A stretch of 64,000 nt of DNA from Serripes groenlandicus (GCA_031761405.1 JASEVX010000011.1:14198996-14262995), one strand, 5' to 3'. Positions 31,735 through 43,390 are shown, counted from the stretch's first letter. Numbers and translations: made by a program. The notes: generated by a model not told the origin, from the letters alone.

Positions 31735-32660
31735 GATAAGACTAGAAAACATTGTGACATCATCATTTCTAGAATAGTTCTAATTATGTTCTTGCACAAT
31801 AATTCAAGAAATATTCTAGAACTTTCAAGAACTGTTTAAGAATTTATGTTCAACAAAAATTCCTGATTTGTTCTTGAACAATTGTTCAAGAACCTTTTAA
31901 GAACCAATTTGTTCTTGATATTTGTCTCAATTATCATTTCTTAAAGATGTACTTAAAGTGTTCTTGAACATATAAATAGAGATATTACATGAGTGGTCAT
32001 TCAATACGGAATTTATTAAACGAGTTTTCTGAAATTGATAAGAACGAGCCTTGGCGAGTTTTTATCACTTTTAGAAAACGAGTTTAATAAATTTTGTATT
32101 GAATGACCACGAATGTAATGTTCTTTTTATATCATAAATACTAATTTAATAATTTGCAGCGCTATATCCATATAAACGTCGCTATAAAGCGCGCGTATTT
32201 ACAACGCTAAACGTTACGTTATGACGTCACGTTACGTAGCATAGTTATTACACTAGTTGAATACGCAATTTATTCAATGTCTCAATTATCATTTCTTAAA
32301 GATGTACTTAAAGTGTTCTTGAACATATAAATAGAGATATTACATGAGTGGTCATTCAATACGGAATTTATTAAACGAGTTTAATAAATTTCGTATTGAA
32401 TGACCACGAATGTAATGTTCTTTTTATATCATAAATACTAATTTAATAATTTGCAGCGCTATATTCATATAAACGTCGCTATAAAGCGTGCGTATTTACA
32501 ACGCTAAACGTTACGTTATGACGTCACGTTACGTAGCATTGTTATTACACTAGTTGAATACGCAATTTATTCAATGGCTTTATTACACTCCCGGCGACGT
32601 CATTTATGATATAAAGAGCAGTTCAGGTACGCTCACTCAGTTCTTGAACGATTCATGAAT
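31735..32660. repeat. Palindrome-rich duplicated block
   Basis: Units 31923-32279 and 32278-32577 are tandem copies (period 355 bp); the second lacks 57 bp between two CGAGTTT repeats. The deletion leaves a near-perfect 58-bp hairpin (32349-32406). Each unit carries TGACGTCA (32222-32229, 32519-32526). GTTCTTGAAC motifs cluster at 31870-31970, including a 24-bp perfect palindrome at 31870-31893, and recur near 32640. TCTTTTTATATCATAAAT and its inverse near 32605 may be ends of a fold-back element. Confidence 0.75.
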
Positions 32661-32748
32661 TTGTCGCAGGGAAGGATCCCAGTTTTCTGGTCGTATGAGG
32701 ATCCATAGAACAGTTCTGACTAAAAAATAACTACAATTTTATTTTCCT

Positions 32749-33186
32749 TTAACACTTTCCCTCATATGACAATTCTGCAGCAGACTACTTTGATCTTATT
32801 TTGTCAAAAAATGGTAAAAAATCTCTATAATTGAATGGATGACCTGAATGGCAGACATTAGCCCCTTCAACCATTTGATGAACGCAGACATTAGCCCCTT
32901 CACCTAAATGATTAAAACGGACATTATCCCCTTCGTATGAGGACATTATCCCCTTCATAGGATTGCTGAAAGCAGACATTATCTCCTTCAACAGATCTAA
33001 ATAAAGAACATCTATTTATTCTGCACTGGATTAACCCTTTCAATACAATACAATACTGAAAGCGGAAAACATTGTGGCAAAAGGAAAAATTGCTTGTTTT
33101 GAGCAATTTCTTCTTTTGTCGCCATGTTTTCACAAAGCTGTCTGCTGCAGAGGCGTCTTTAAGCGTCTATATAAGGGATAGGGTTT
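32749..33186 (-). mobile_element. TTAA MITE interrupted by a minisatellite
   Basis: Left part to about 32850 and right part from 33055 (GAAAGCGGAAAACATTGTGG) to GGGATAGGGTTTA. Confidence 0.7.
32852..33005 (-). repeat. Minisatellite, five variants of a 20-bp core
   Basis: ACATTAGCCCCTTC or ACATTATCCCCTTC recurs five times at 25-45 bp spacing. It is open on the minus strand, where it reads as EGDNV/EGANV repeats, but there is no start context or longer ORF. Confidence 0.75.
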
Positions 33187-33635
33187 ATTAAAAACGTCTG
33201 AAGATCGGTTTTCATGTGATGTACCATGTTATATAACAATGTTTCATCGGAATGCCAGCCTCGGAGAACTAGAGAGAATTCTATTATTGATTGGTATATC
33301 TTTTACCTGATTCAGGCTTACAGATGTCAAATTGCAATCAACACTCTTCTTTTGCTAAGTTTAGACTGACTGTAAGCATCAATTGATTGGCACTTTTCCA
33401 TCTGTTTTCCAATGCAACCAAGTTTAAATAAATTTATCTTATCAAATATACCTGCATATCAAGGATAAACAATGAAAACTTGGACCTAAACACTTGAATT
33501 CTCAATATGATCATTCCTCAATAATAATGGACTAAAATAGCAATAAGAATAATTATACTTCTTAGATGACAGCATGCAGTCTAGAAAATAAATCCCTCGT
33601 TTTCAACCGTGCCTCCGTCTCCTTATAAATGCATT
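33187..33635. other. No gene seen
   Basis: Unique AT-rich sequence; a MITE right end follows at 33640-33718. Confidence 0.5.
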
Positions 33636-33979
33636 AGTTTTTAGAGATTTTCCATTTTTTTTGCTCAGGTATTTTTAAAGTCGTCTGCTGTAGATGTGTT
33701 GTATGTGGGAAAGGGTTCAAGGGCTCGATACTAACCTTGGCTATTTTAATCTAAAGTAACATGCTATACAGCACTATTACAAAAGATCCCCTTATTACTG
33801 TTTTAAGTAGTAGGGACCAGCCAACAAGTCTGAAGATAAAGTAGCCCCAGGAAACTGTCATGTTGGTCAATATTACCTGGTGTTTGACAATAACTATCTG
33901 TGGACCCTTTCACGCATTTCATACACATTTGTCCACCTTCAAGTCAATTTACCCTTTCCCACATACAACACAACTTCTC

Positions 33980-34204
33980 CCTTTTCCCACCTGCAGACGC
34001 ATTTTGACGCGATAGCAGCAGATGACTTTTGAAAACATTGTGGCCAAAGGTGAAATTGCTCCTGATGAGCAATTTCACCTTTGGCCACAATGTTTTCAAC
34101 TTTATTTAACAATTAAGCTATCTTTTATTGAGATTTTTCAGGCTTTTGTTACCATGTTTTCAAAGTCGTCTGTCGCGGATTTGCTGTATGTAGGAAATGG
34201 TTAA
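33980..34204 (+). mobile_element. TTAA MITE, GGCCAAAGG subfamily
   Basis: Perfect stem TTGTGGCCAAAGGTGAAATT with loop CTCCTGATGAG. A worn copy continues from the shared TTAA (34201-34204) to about 34415. Confidence 0.8.
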
Positions 34205-34739
34205 GCAGACGACTTTTAAAACGTTTAATAAAAAATATTGAAACTTTATATTATACACAACCAAAAGTACAATTATTGAATACCCTTGAGAGTATTGTTG
34301 CATATGGAGATATAATACTCATAATGAACAATTTCTCCTTTGGTCACAATGATTTCAAAAGCTGTCTACTTGCTTTAGAGGTGTCAGAAAGTGCCTGTAC
34401 GAGGGAAACCGTTAAAACACATTGTGCAAAAAGGAGTACTAAAATAGAGAAGTGATGTTTTCATGTAGTACAATGTTTTACATTTGTTGTTTCCCTGATG
34501 GGTTTATAGAAAACCTAATTTTTGAGAAAAAAACAACATCTGAGGATGAAAAGGAACATCTGGAAATTATCACAGAGTTGAAAACATGCGGAAAACGGCA
34601 CTTAATTGTCCAATTTAACATTATAAAAAATATTATGAAAAGTCATCTGTTGTAAAGGCCTTCATGGAATGTGGCAAAAACAGAAATTGCTGATGATGAA
34701 ATATTTTTTTGACATGTATACAACATGTACTCAATCTTG

Positions 34740-35110
34740 TACAACCCTAATCAGATGCATTTACTCGATCAACTCGATAATTTGCAGACCGCATCCGAAC
34801 TCGACTCAAACATACACAGCTTCTATCCGATCATACCAGATCATACCCGACCGCCTCGATATTCTATTCAAGGATCAAGGTCAAGGTCACAGCGGGCACT
34901 TTGGCGGGTTTTTCATAACTGGTTGATCTAGTATGGTCCACTTAAGGTCTGGCAGAGGTCACCTTCGGTTGTGTAGACCCCCCCCAAGCAAACACCTGGT
35001 CGAGCTTGGTCGCAGAATTTGGCCGGTGAGGTACTCAGATCGGCGGTGAGAACGCACCATTAACGAGTATTCAACTCGATTCAATTTTTTACTTTTGTTT
35101 AAATATCTGT
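34740..35110. other. Unclassified GC-richer insertion
   Basis: Contains CTCGATCAACTCGATAA, AAGGTCAAGGTCAC, a run of C (34979-34986), GTGGTCGAGC-like text and AACTCGATTCAATT. It lies inside old MITE remnants (TTGTGTAGATGCTCTTAC follows). I do not recognise the family. Confidence 0.4.
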
Positions 35111-35307
35111 TGAGGATTTTCAATATTTTTGTGTAGATGCTCTTACAGCTTTGTAGTATTATGTGAGTGTTCAAGACATCCAGTTTTTATGAAGGAAAAA
35201 GGTGAACAGATGTTGGCACAACTGGAGTACGGACATATAAACCCCATAGGATATTTACCCAATTGAATTGGTAGTTAATGATAATAGACATATTTCTTCT
35301 GGCTAAT

Positions 35308-36783
35308 TATACCCCCAAAAAACAAAGTTTTCGGGGGGTATATAGGAGTCACTGTGTCGGTCGGTCGGTCGGTCGGAAGCCATATCTTGTCCGGACCATA
35401 TCTTAACAATGCAACATAGGATTTGAACGAAACTTCATAGGATGATACAACACATTGAGAGGAAGTGCGGTGTACAGAAACCATAACTCTATTTTATCTA
35501 AATACAGAGTTATTGCCCTTTGTTACTTTTTCTTGTCCGGAGAATTACTTAATAATTAACAGATGGAATCTAATAAAACTACATACAATGGTAGAGCATA
35601 ATGAGAGGAAGTGCAGTGTACAAGAACCATAACTCTAATTTACATAATTACATAGTTATTGCCCTTTGTTACTTTTTCTTATTCGTAGTCTTGTCCAGAG
35701 CATAACTTTAAAACAAATTGTTGGAATTTAATAAAACTTCACAGGATGATACAAAACATTGAGAGGAAGTGCGGTGTACAGGAACCATAACTCTATTTTA
35801 TCTAAATACAGAGTTATTGCCCTTTGTTACTTTTTCTTGTCCGGAGAATTACTTAATAACTAACAGATGGAATCTAATAAAACTGCATACAATGGTAGAG
35901 CATACTCAGAGAAAGTGCAGTGTACAAGAACCATAACTCTAATTTACATAATAACATAGTTATTGCCCTTTGTTACTTTTTCTTATTCGTAGAGTCTTGT
36001 CCAGAGCATAACTTTAAAACAAATTGTTGGAATTTAATAAAACTTCATAGGATGATACAACACATTGAGAGGAAGTGCGGTGTACAGGAACCATAACTCT
36101 ATTTTATCTAAATAAAGAGTTATTGCCCTTTGTTACTTTTTCTTGTCCGGAGAATTACTTAATAACTAACAGATGGAATCTAATAAAACTGCATACAATG
36201 GTAGAGCATAATCAGAGGAAGTACAGTGTACAAGAACCATAACTCTAATTTAAATATTTACAGAGTTATTGCCCTTTGTTACTTTTTCTTGTTTGTAGAG
36301 TCTTGTCCGGAGCATAACTTTAAAACTAATTCTTGGAATTTATTTAAACTTCATAGGATGATACAACACATTGAGAGGAAGTGCGGTGTACAGGAACCAT
36401 AACTCTATTTTATATAAATACAGAGTTATTGCCCTTTGTTACTTTTTCTTGTCCGGAGAATTACTTAATAACTATCAGATGGAATCTAATAAAACTGCAT
36501 ACAATGGTAGAGCATAATGAGAGGAAGTGCAGTGTATAAGAACCATAACTCTAATTTACATAATTACAGACTTATTGCCCTTTGTTACTTTTTCTTATTC
36601 GTAGAGTCTTGTCCAGAGCATACCTTTAAAACAAATTGTTGGAATTTAATAAAACTTCATAGGATGATACAACACATTGAGAGGAAGTGCGGTGTATTTT
36701 GTTGGTCGGTCGGAAGCCATATTTTGAGTCAAGGTGCTGTTTTGGGGGTATTTATCATCTTCAGTGATAGTTCTAGTTTGGTG
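35308..36783 (+). mobile_element. Pearl-like element with (GGTC)n and a satellite
   Basis: Starts with a hairpin (TATACCCCCAAAA...TTTTCGGGGGGTATA), then GTCGGTCGGTCGGTCGG, then about four 305-bp units (starts near 35435, 35739, 36045, 36350, 36657). Each unit is two related ~152-bp halves (GAGGAAGTGCGGTGTA and GAGGAAGTGCAGTGTA). It closes with TTTTGGGGGTAT (to 36752) and TCTTCAGTGATAGTTCTAG. It is non-coding. The layout matches bivalve pearl / Helentron-associated elements. Confidence 0.75.
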
Positions 36784-36974
36784 AGAAGTTATTGTCTTTC
36801 CTTGGAAAAATGATATCAATGTCATTAAAAATGCAATATTTGTTACTACTACCGACCTCGAGTGATAATTGACTTAATTTTAAGGCTTTATTTATACAAC
36901 ATAGACAGAATTTACAGCTGACAACTTTGAAAACATCTGGGTTTTATTTCATACCCTTGTACAAAGTTTGAATA

Positions 36975-37194
36975 TTAACCCTTTCCCACTTGTAGACGCT
37001 TTTTGACGCCTCTTCAGCAGATGTCTTTTTGAAAACATTGTTGCTAAAGAAGGAGTTGCTCAGAACGAGCAGTTTCTCCTTGTTTTCAACTCTTTTTAAT
37101 AATTGAATTATCATTTATGGAGATTTTTCATGTTTTTGTATATAGGTTTTCAAAGTCGTCTGCTGCAGATTTGTTGTATGTGGGAAAGGGTTAA
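36975..37194 (+). mobile_element. TTAA MITE, full length
   Basis: 220 bp, clean TTAA ends; stem GTTGCTCAGAACGAGCAG. Confidence 0.85.
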
Positions 37195-37345
37195 GCTGGA
37201 CAGATCCTGACCAGACTGTGCAGAGACAAGAACTGATATGGATCTTTACTAGTGTATTTAATACCAGAAGTTGTCTTTTGTGTTGGCTCTTTTGGTAGAG
37301 TGTCACATAGGAAAAACTTCTTCAAAACCCAGTGTCCATCTTGCC

Positions 37346-37571
37346 TAACCCTTTCCCACATACAAACAAATCTGCAGCGGACTTGGAAAAAATCTACTCA
37401 AGGTAAGGAATTTCTCTAGAAATGATGGTATAATTACTGAAAAAAGGTTGATAACATTGTGGCAAAAGGATAAATTTATCGTTTTGAACAATTTCTTCTT
37501 TTGTCACAATGTTTTCAAAGGTTGGCTACTGCACATGTGTCAAAATGTGTCTATAAGTGGGAAAGGGTTAA
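37346..37571 (-). mobile_element. TTAA MITE, old subfamily
   Basis: Stem altered to AAATTTATCGTTTTGAACAATTT. Confidence 0.72.
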
Positions 37572-37653
37572 ATTTTACTCGGAGGACATGCATAATTGTG
37601 TCCAACACTCGCTGCATGGTTGTCTCATTTGTATACGAAATATAAAAGTGATT

Positions 37654-38062
37654 TTAACCCTTTCCCACATGCAGACTTTTTCTCTGCAAATCACACTGTT
37701 TAAAACAGTGTAGCAAAAGGAGGAATAATACCACAATGTTTTTAAGTTTATCCAATAATTGTTATCCTGAGTAATTGTTGTGTATATGGTAAAGGGATTA
37801 TAAAATAGCCAAGAGGGATCACATTGTATATATATATATATATGGACTTTCAAATAGTGTGTTATAACCCTTTCCTACATGCAGCTAATCTGCAGCAGAC
37901 GACTTTAAAAACATGTTGACAAAAACCTGAAAAATCTCCATGAAAACTAGCTTAATTGTTAAAAAAAGTTCGAAAACATTGCGGTCAAAGTCTCGAGAAA
38001 TTACTCATCTTCGGCGATGTTTTCATTGGGTCAAAATGCGGCTGCAGGTGAGAAAGGGATTA
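37654..38062. mobile_element. Two worn TTAA MITEs
   Basis: 37654-37800 (+) has lost its stem tip. 37863-38062 (-) carries CGAGAAATTACTCATCTTCGG. A (TA)8 run lies between them at 37827-37843. Confidence 0.6.
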
Positions 38063-38144
38063 TTAGAATGGCTTACCTTTGACCCATGAATTAGAATGTT
38101 GAGTTTTCAAACATTAACTAAAGGTGAGTGCAGGGGAGACTGCC

Positions 38145-38316
38145 TAACCATTTCCAACCTTAGTAATAGCCACATTCTGACGCATCTGCTGCGAGCAGAT
38201 CACTTTTAAAAACATTGTGACAAAAGGAGAAATTGCTCAAAACGAGATTTTCCATGTTTTTTCATGATTGTTTTCAAAGTCATCTGCTGCATATTTGCTG
38301 TATGTGAGAAAAGGGC
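38145..38316 (+). mobile_element. TTAA MITE, right hairpin arm deleted
   Basis: Jumps from CTCAAAACGAG directly to ATTTTCCATG. Confidence 0.65.
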
Positions 38317-38642
38317 AGGACTAAGGAAAAGAGTTGCCATACAAATGGTGACAATGGTTGCAGTTTAGGTGACATTCTCGATGCATTGCACCTTTTGTCT
38401 GGTCAATTAAGTTCAAGTGTTCCCATTTTGTACTTGAAATTAATTACTTTGTCAATCATAGGGCTGTCAAATTCAAAACACTTGTCACTACTTTTGTCAA
38501 CTTTTATATGGTCCCCATGAAAGGGGACAATCATGTAGATGCAAGTTGTGATGGAGGATAAAAAATAAGGAATTATTCGAACAACATCTTGTCTGCAATC
38601 CATGCTGCATATTTTTTTGTAATGTAGGAAAGGGCTACTTTT

Positions 38643-39753
38643 TAGTCCCCTACCGGCGTGCCGAAGGGGACTATTAGGTTTGCACTCCGTCAGTCCATCT
38701 GTCAGTCAGTCAGTCAGTCAGTCAGTCAGTCCGGCAAATTTTTGTCCGGAGCATATCTCCAAAACTGTACTAGCTATGGCTATGAAATTCCATATGTGGA
38801 TACATCTCATCAATGCGGAGTGCAGTGCATATGAACCATAACTCTTGCTTCCCTAATTTTTGAGTTATTTCCCTTTCTTTATTTTCATACTTGATGATTT
38901 TTGTCCGGAGCATATCTCCAAAACTGTACTAGCTATGGTTATGAAATTTCACACATGGATGCATCTCATCAAGGGGGAGTGCAGTGGACATGAACCATAA
39001 CTCTTGCTTGCCTAATTTTTGAGTTATTTCCCTTTCTTTATTTTCATACTTGATTTTTGTCCGGAGCATATCTCCATAACTATACTAGCTATGGCTATGA
39101 AATTTCACACATGAATACATCGTATCAAGGGGGAGTGCAGTGGACATGAACCATAACTCTTGCTTGCCTAATTTTTGAGTTATTTCCCTTTCTTTATTTT
39201 CATACTTGATTTTTGTCCGGAGCATATCTCCAAAACTGTACTAGCTATGGTTATGAAATTTCACACATGGATGCATCTCATCAAGGGGGAGTGCAGTGGA
39301 CATGAACCATAACTCTTGCTTGCCTAATTTTTGAGTTATTTCCCTTTCTTTATTTTCATACTTGATTTTTGTCCGGAGCATATCTCCATAACTATACTAG
39401 CTATGGCTATGAAATTTCACACATGAATACATCGTATCAAGGGGGAGTGCAGTGGACATGAACCATAACTCTTGCTTGCCTAATTTTTGAGTTATTTCCC
39501 TTTCTTTATTTTCATACTTGATTTTTGTCCGGAGCATATCTCCATAACTATGCTAGCTATGGCTATGAAATTTCACACATGAATACATCATATCAAGGGG
39601 GAGTGCAGTGCACATGAACCATAACTCTTGCTTCCCTAATTTTTGAGTTATTTCCCTTTCTTTATTTTCATACTTTATTGTCTTGATATACCTAAACATT
39701 GGGTTGCTATGACAACAGAAACAGACTCAAAAGTGCAAACCGGTAGGGGACTA
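38643..39753 (+). mobile_element. Pearl-like element with (CAGT)n and six 156-bp monomers
   Basis: The 5' hairpin is TAGTCCCCT (38643-38651) against AGGGGACTA (38665-38673). Then comes a (GTCA)n run (about 38697-38731) and satellite monomers starting near 38739, 38898, 39054, 39210, 39366 and 39522. The 3' end CCGGTAGGGGACTA (39740-39753) is the inverse of the 5' TAGTCCCCTACCGG. Monomers alternate in type (2 like 4, 3 like 5), so the higher unit is 312 bp. The plan is that of bivalve pearl elements, which carry an ACTG microsatellite and tandem core repeats. No ORF. Confidence 0.85.
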
Positions 39754-39789
39754 TGGTATTGCTTGCAATCCTCCAGTTACTTGTTTTCC

Positions 39790-39937
39790 TTGAAAAAGCT
39801 CCATAAAAGATATTTTAATTGTTGAATAAAGTTGAAAACATTGTGGCCAAAGGAGAAATTGATCATCATGACACAATGTTTTCAAAAGTCGTCTGCTGCT
39901 ATTGCGTCAAAATCCATCTGCAGGTGGGAAAGGGATA
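39790..39937 (-). mobile_element. TTAA MITE fragment, GGCCAAAGG subfamily
   Basis: Right half, ending GGTGGGAAAGGGATAA, right after the pearl-like element. Confidence 0.6.
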
Positions 39938-40106
39938 AGAATAACATTTCTCACAAGTTATTTCCAAAGTAATCTATAAAAAATATCGCATCAGATGAAT
40001 GTTTTATTTGGTATAAACAGTTTGGTTGTTAAGTCTACTTTATATCACTAATAAATCCATGTATGGTCATTATAGTTAAAGATGACACATTTTGTATGTA
40101 TTGACG

Positions 40107-40178
40107 TAAACCGTGTATACACGCCCACATTGTAAGGACCCGTTAACCGTATGTACACGCCCACATTTGAAGGACCAA
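40107..40178. repeat. Two-copy direct repeat
   Basis: ACACGCCCACATT with AAGGACC is repeated 38 bp apart in otherwise unique sequence (39938-40246, no gene). Confidence 0.7.
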
Positions 40179-40246
40179 TACATTTCGGGGTAACCCTGAT
40201 CTACAAATCTTTATATTCTTTAATAATGAAAGGAATGTCCAATTTA

Positions 40247-40476
40247 TTAATCCATTCCCTCTTACGACAATTCTGCAGCAGACGACTTTGAATATATTTT
40301 GTCAAAAATTAGAAAATGTCTATAATTGAATGGATAACCTATGACTAAAAGTGGAAAACATTGTGGTAAAAGGAGAAATTGCTCGTTTTGAGCAATTTCT
40401 TATTTTGTCACTATGTTTTCGAAAAGCCGTCTGCTGCAGAGGCGTCAGAAAGCGTCTATATGAGGGAAAGGGTTAA
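40247..40476 (-). mobile_element. TTAA MITE, full length
   Basis: 230 bp, GCTC/GAGC stem. Confidence 0.9.
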
Positions 40477-40512
40477 TCCATTTGAATACTGTGTGAGATT
40501 GGATGTTGCCCA

Positions 40513-40720
40513 GAACCCATTTCCACATACAGACACTTTTTGATGCCTCTGCAGCAGACAACTTTCGAAAACACTGACAATAGGTTAAATTGCTCACAAT
40601 CAGCAATTTCTCTTTTTGCCGCAATGTTTTCACCTTTATTCAATAATTGTTCTTTCATTATTGAGAGTTTCCATATTTTTTACTAATTGTTTTCAAAGTC
40701 GTCTGCATCAGATATACTTG
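40513..40720 (+). mobile_element. TTAA MITE, old subfamily
   Basis: Stem TTGCTCACAATCAGCAA; right end lost. Confidence 0.6.
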
Positions 40721-40812
40721 TTTGCTCTTAAATTACTCTCTTTCTTTAAATTAGTTTGTGCTGATTAGAATCTAAAAGAAAGTTTGATGTTTTGTTTTTG
40801 CTTCAGTACCTT

Positions 40813-41053
40813 TTAACCCTTTCCCACATACAGAAACTGTCCGACACAACTGCAGCAGACGACGTTTGAAAACATCGTTGCAAAAGGCGATTTGGCCTCC
40901 TCTCTGCTCAGGGTTGTGACTCTGGTTAGCATTACATCTGACTTGCTGGTGCTGGGATAAATGGCCCAGAAGTATCGGAAATTTACCCCGGAAATTGTGT
41001 GATATATAACTGAAATATTGTTGAAAGCGGTGTAAAAGACCAAACAATCAGTG
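40813..41053 (+). mobile_element. MITE left end fused to a type 2 SINE 3' part
   Basis: 40813-40890 is MITE. 40891-41053 is SINE body and tail (AGCATTACATCTGACTTGCT, TATATAACTGAAATATTG, ACCAAACAATCAGT), without a head. Confidence 0.75.
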
Positions 41054-41159
41054 ATATCTCGAAACAGAAAATAGTTCAGAAACACTGGGGATCTCTGTTC
41101 CATGGGCTGTCTTGTCCATCATATCATACTGACATATTGACAGGTGACACATGTTCCTT

Positions 41160-41680
41160 ATACCTTTCCCACCTATAGATGAAGTTTGACGCATCTGAAG
41201 CAGATGACTTTTGGGAACATTGTTACAAAAGGAGAAATTCTCCTTTTGACACAAGTTTTCAACTTTTTTCAGAAATTTTATCTGTAATTATTGACATTTT
41301 CCATATTTTTTAGTAGACATTTTCAAAGTCGTTTGCTGCAGATTTAACACATCTGAAGCAGACGAACATGTAAACATCTACTCTAGATATGGAAAATTTC
41401 TAGGAATGAAGGTATAATTACTGAAAAAAGGTTACAATCATTGTGTCAAAAGGAGAAAGTGCAAAGTCGTCTGCTGAAGATGGGTCAAAATGCGTCAAAT
41501 TCAATATATGGTTTAACCCTTTCCCACATAAGATAAATCTACAGCAGACGACTTTGCAATTATCTAGTCCGAATATTGAAATTCTCTGTAAATGATAGTA
41601 TGATTATTGAAATGAGTTGAAATCTTTGTGGAAAATGGAGAAATTGCTTACAATCCACACAACCCTGAATGACAAGGACA
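41160..41680. mobile_element. Cluster of three worn TTAA MITEs
   Basis: 41160-41345 (+), a hairpin-less piece at 41346-41510 (-), and the left part of another at 41512-41660 (-). Confidence 0.6.
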
Positions 41681-41737
41681 GAATTTTTATATTCACTAAG
41701 ACCATCCGTTTAATTAAATATGATGGAGGTTAAATTA

Positions 41738-42115
41738 ATCCTTTCCCACATACAACATATCTACAGCAGAAATCTACATCTACATTAGATTTGTTTTATT
41801 GGGGTTTTAATTGCGCCGCTTTCAACATTATTTCAGTTATATCACAGCGTCAGTTCACTTATTCATGATCCCTGGGTAAACAAAACCAGTACTAGGCTAG
41901 AAAATGTGCCTTGCCCAAGGGCACTCCACCATGACCGTCGTGCCGCGACTGGGATATCTACATTAGAAATATCTATAAATGAAAGTGTAGTCATTGAATA
42001 AAGTTGAAAAAACATTGGGGCCATAGCAGATATTTTTCTTTTTGCCACAATGCTTTAAAAAATCCTTTGCTTCATATACATCAAAAAGCATCTACTTAGT
42101 AAGTGGGAAAGGCTT
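41738..42115 (-). mobile_element. TTAA MITE hosting a reverse SINE
   Basis: Old copy; the MITE resumes at ATATCTATAAATGAAAGTG after the SINE. Confidence 0.7.
41790..41955 (-). mobile_element. tRNA-derived SINE, type 3, 5'-truncated, reverse strand
   Basis: The 12-bp duplication ATCTACATTAGA flanks it at 41778-41789 and 41956-41967. On the minus strand it reads GTCGCGGCAC, GGTGGAGTGCCCTTGGG and GTGATATAACTGAAATAATG, ending in a poly-A-rich CCCAATAAAACAAA. Confidence 0.92.
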
Positions 42116-42122
42116 TATTATT

Positions 42123-42590
42123 GAACCCTTTTCCCATATCGAGGGCTTGGCGTGAAACAGTTGTATCTAAAATTGGTATTTTTTTACCAAGGTTAATCAC
42201 CTCGCCATAAAGTCTTTATAAGCGTTAAATCACTTTTCTTGGTAAACAATGTAAATTTAGGTGCCATTGCTCGTTCTGAGCAATGGCATCTAAATTTGCA
42301 TTGTTTACAAAAGGGTCAAAATTGCCCCTAAACCTGGGTTTTCAAAATAGGTTTTAAGTTACAACTGTTTCACGCCAAGCCCTCGATATACAGATGCTTT
42401 CTGACATCTCTGTAGCAGAGGAATTGTGAAACGTATATAGTCACAAAAGAGGTAATTGAACAATTTCTCCTTTTGTCACAATATTCTCTCTATTATTATT
42501 CAACAATTAATCTATTGTTTATAGAGAAATTCCAAATTTTCGAATAAACGTTTTCAATGTCGTCTGCTGCAGATTAAATGTAAGTGGGAA
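42123..42590 (+). mobile_element. TTAA MITE hosting a GAGGGC MITE
   Basis: The short left end 42123-42140 (CCCTTTTCCCATAT) and the remainder from 42385 (ATATACAGATGCTTTCTGAC) are split by the second MITE. Confidence 0.7.
42141..42384 (+). mobile_element. GAGGGC MITE, complete, 244 bp
   Basis: Perfect inverted ends of at least 25 bp beginning GAGGGCTTGGCG, plus an internal palindrome (GGTGCCATTGCTCG...CGAGCAATGGC-type). Flanked by ATATC/GATAT. No coding capacity. Confidence 0.88.
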
Positions 42591-42599
42591 TGAATCTAT

Positions 42600-42763
42600 G
42601 CAAAGAGGATTACGAGTAAGAAGCGTCACAGCCTGTCAGTTAGAGTAAATTTAACTCACATTGACTCAAAACTCAAGTTTTGAGATGAAATGCAAAGAGG
42701 ATTACGAGTAAGAAGCGTCACAGCCTGTCAGTTAGAGTAAATTTAACTCAAGTTTTGAGATGA
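42600..42763. repeat. Tandem duplication, ~91/73-bp units
   Basis: GCAAAGAGGATTACGAGTAAG...GAGATGAA occurs twice; the second unit lacks 18 bp (CATTGACTCAAAACTCAA). Confidence 0.85.
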
Positions 42764-42789
42764 ATTATCGATAATCATAAGATGAAGTG

Positions 42790-43115
42790 ATTAACCCTTT
42801 CCTTCATATGATAATTCTGCAGCAGACGACTTTGAACATATTTTGTCATAAAATAGATAATTTTCTATAATTGAATGGATAACCTTTGACATAAGTGTAA
42901 AATAATGCTGCAGAGGCGTCAGAAAGCATCTATATCTTGCCAATCTATTTTGACACATTGTTTGGGGTAGAGGAGGGGTCATAGAGGAGTTTCTCTTTTT
43001 TCCTACAATGTTTTCTATTCTTAGAAGTCCAAATTGTACTTTTGTTTCAAGGAGGTTTCCCACTGTTTTCTCTATAAATTGTCTGCTGCAGAGTTGTTGT
43101 ATGTGGGAAAGGGTT
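42790..43115. mobile_element. Two partial TTAA MITEs
   Basis: 42790-42937 (-) lacks the hairpin; 42960-43115 (+) is a poor right half. Confidence 0.6.
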
Positions 43116-43169
43116 TAATTGCAGTACAGTTACAAAGTAAAAGCTGATATATGCAAATGTAGACTAATC

Positions 43170-43390
43170 TTAACCCTTGCCAACCTGTAGACGCATTTTG
43201 ACGTATCTGCAGCGGACGACTTTTGAAAACCTTTTGACAAAAGAAAAAATTGCTTAAAACGAGCAATTTCTCCTTTTGTCACAATGTTTTCAACTTTTTT
43301 CAGTAATTATAACTACAATAAAAGACAGTGATTTTTCATTTTTTTTAGGAGACACTTTTAAAGTCGTCTGCTGCAGAGGGTAAGGGTTAA
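43170..43390 (+). mobile_element. TTAA MITE
   Basis: Clean ends (TTAACCCTTGCC, GGGTAAGGGTTAA); stem tip GCTTAAAACGAGC. Confidence 0.82.
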
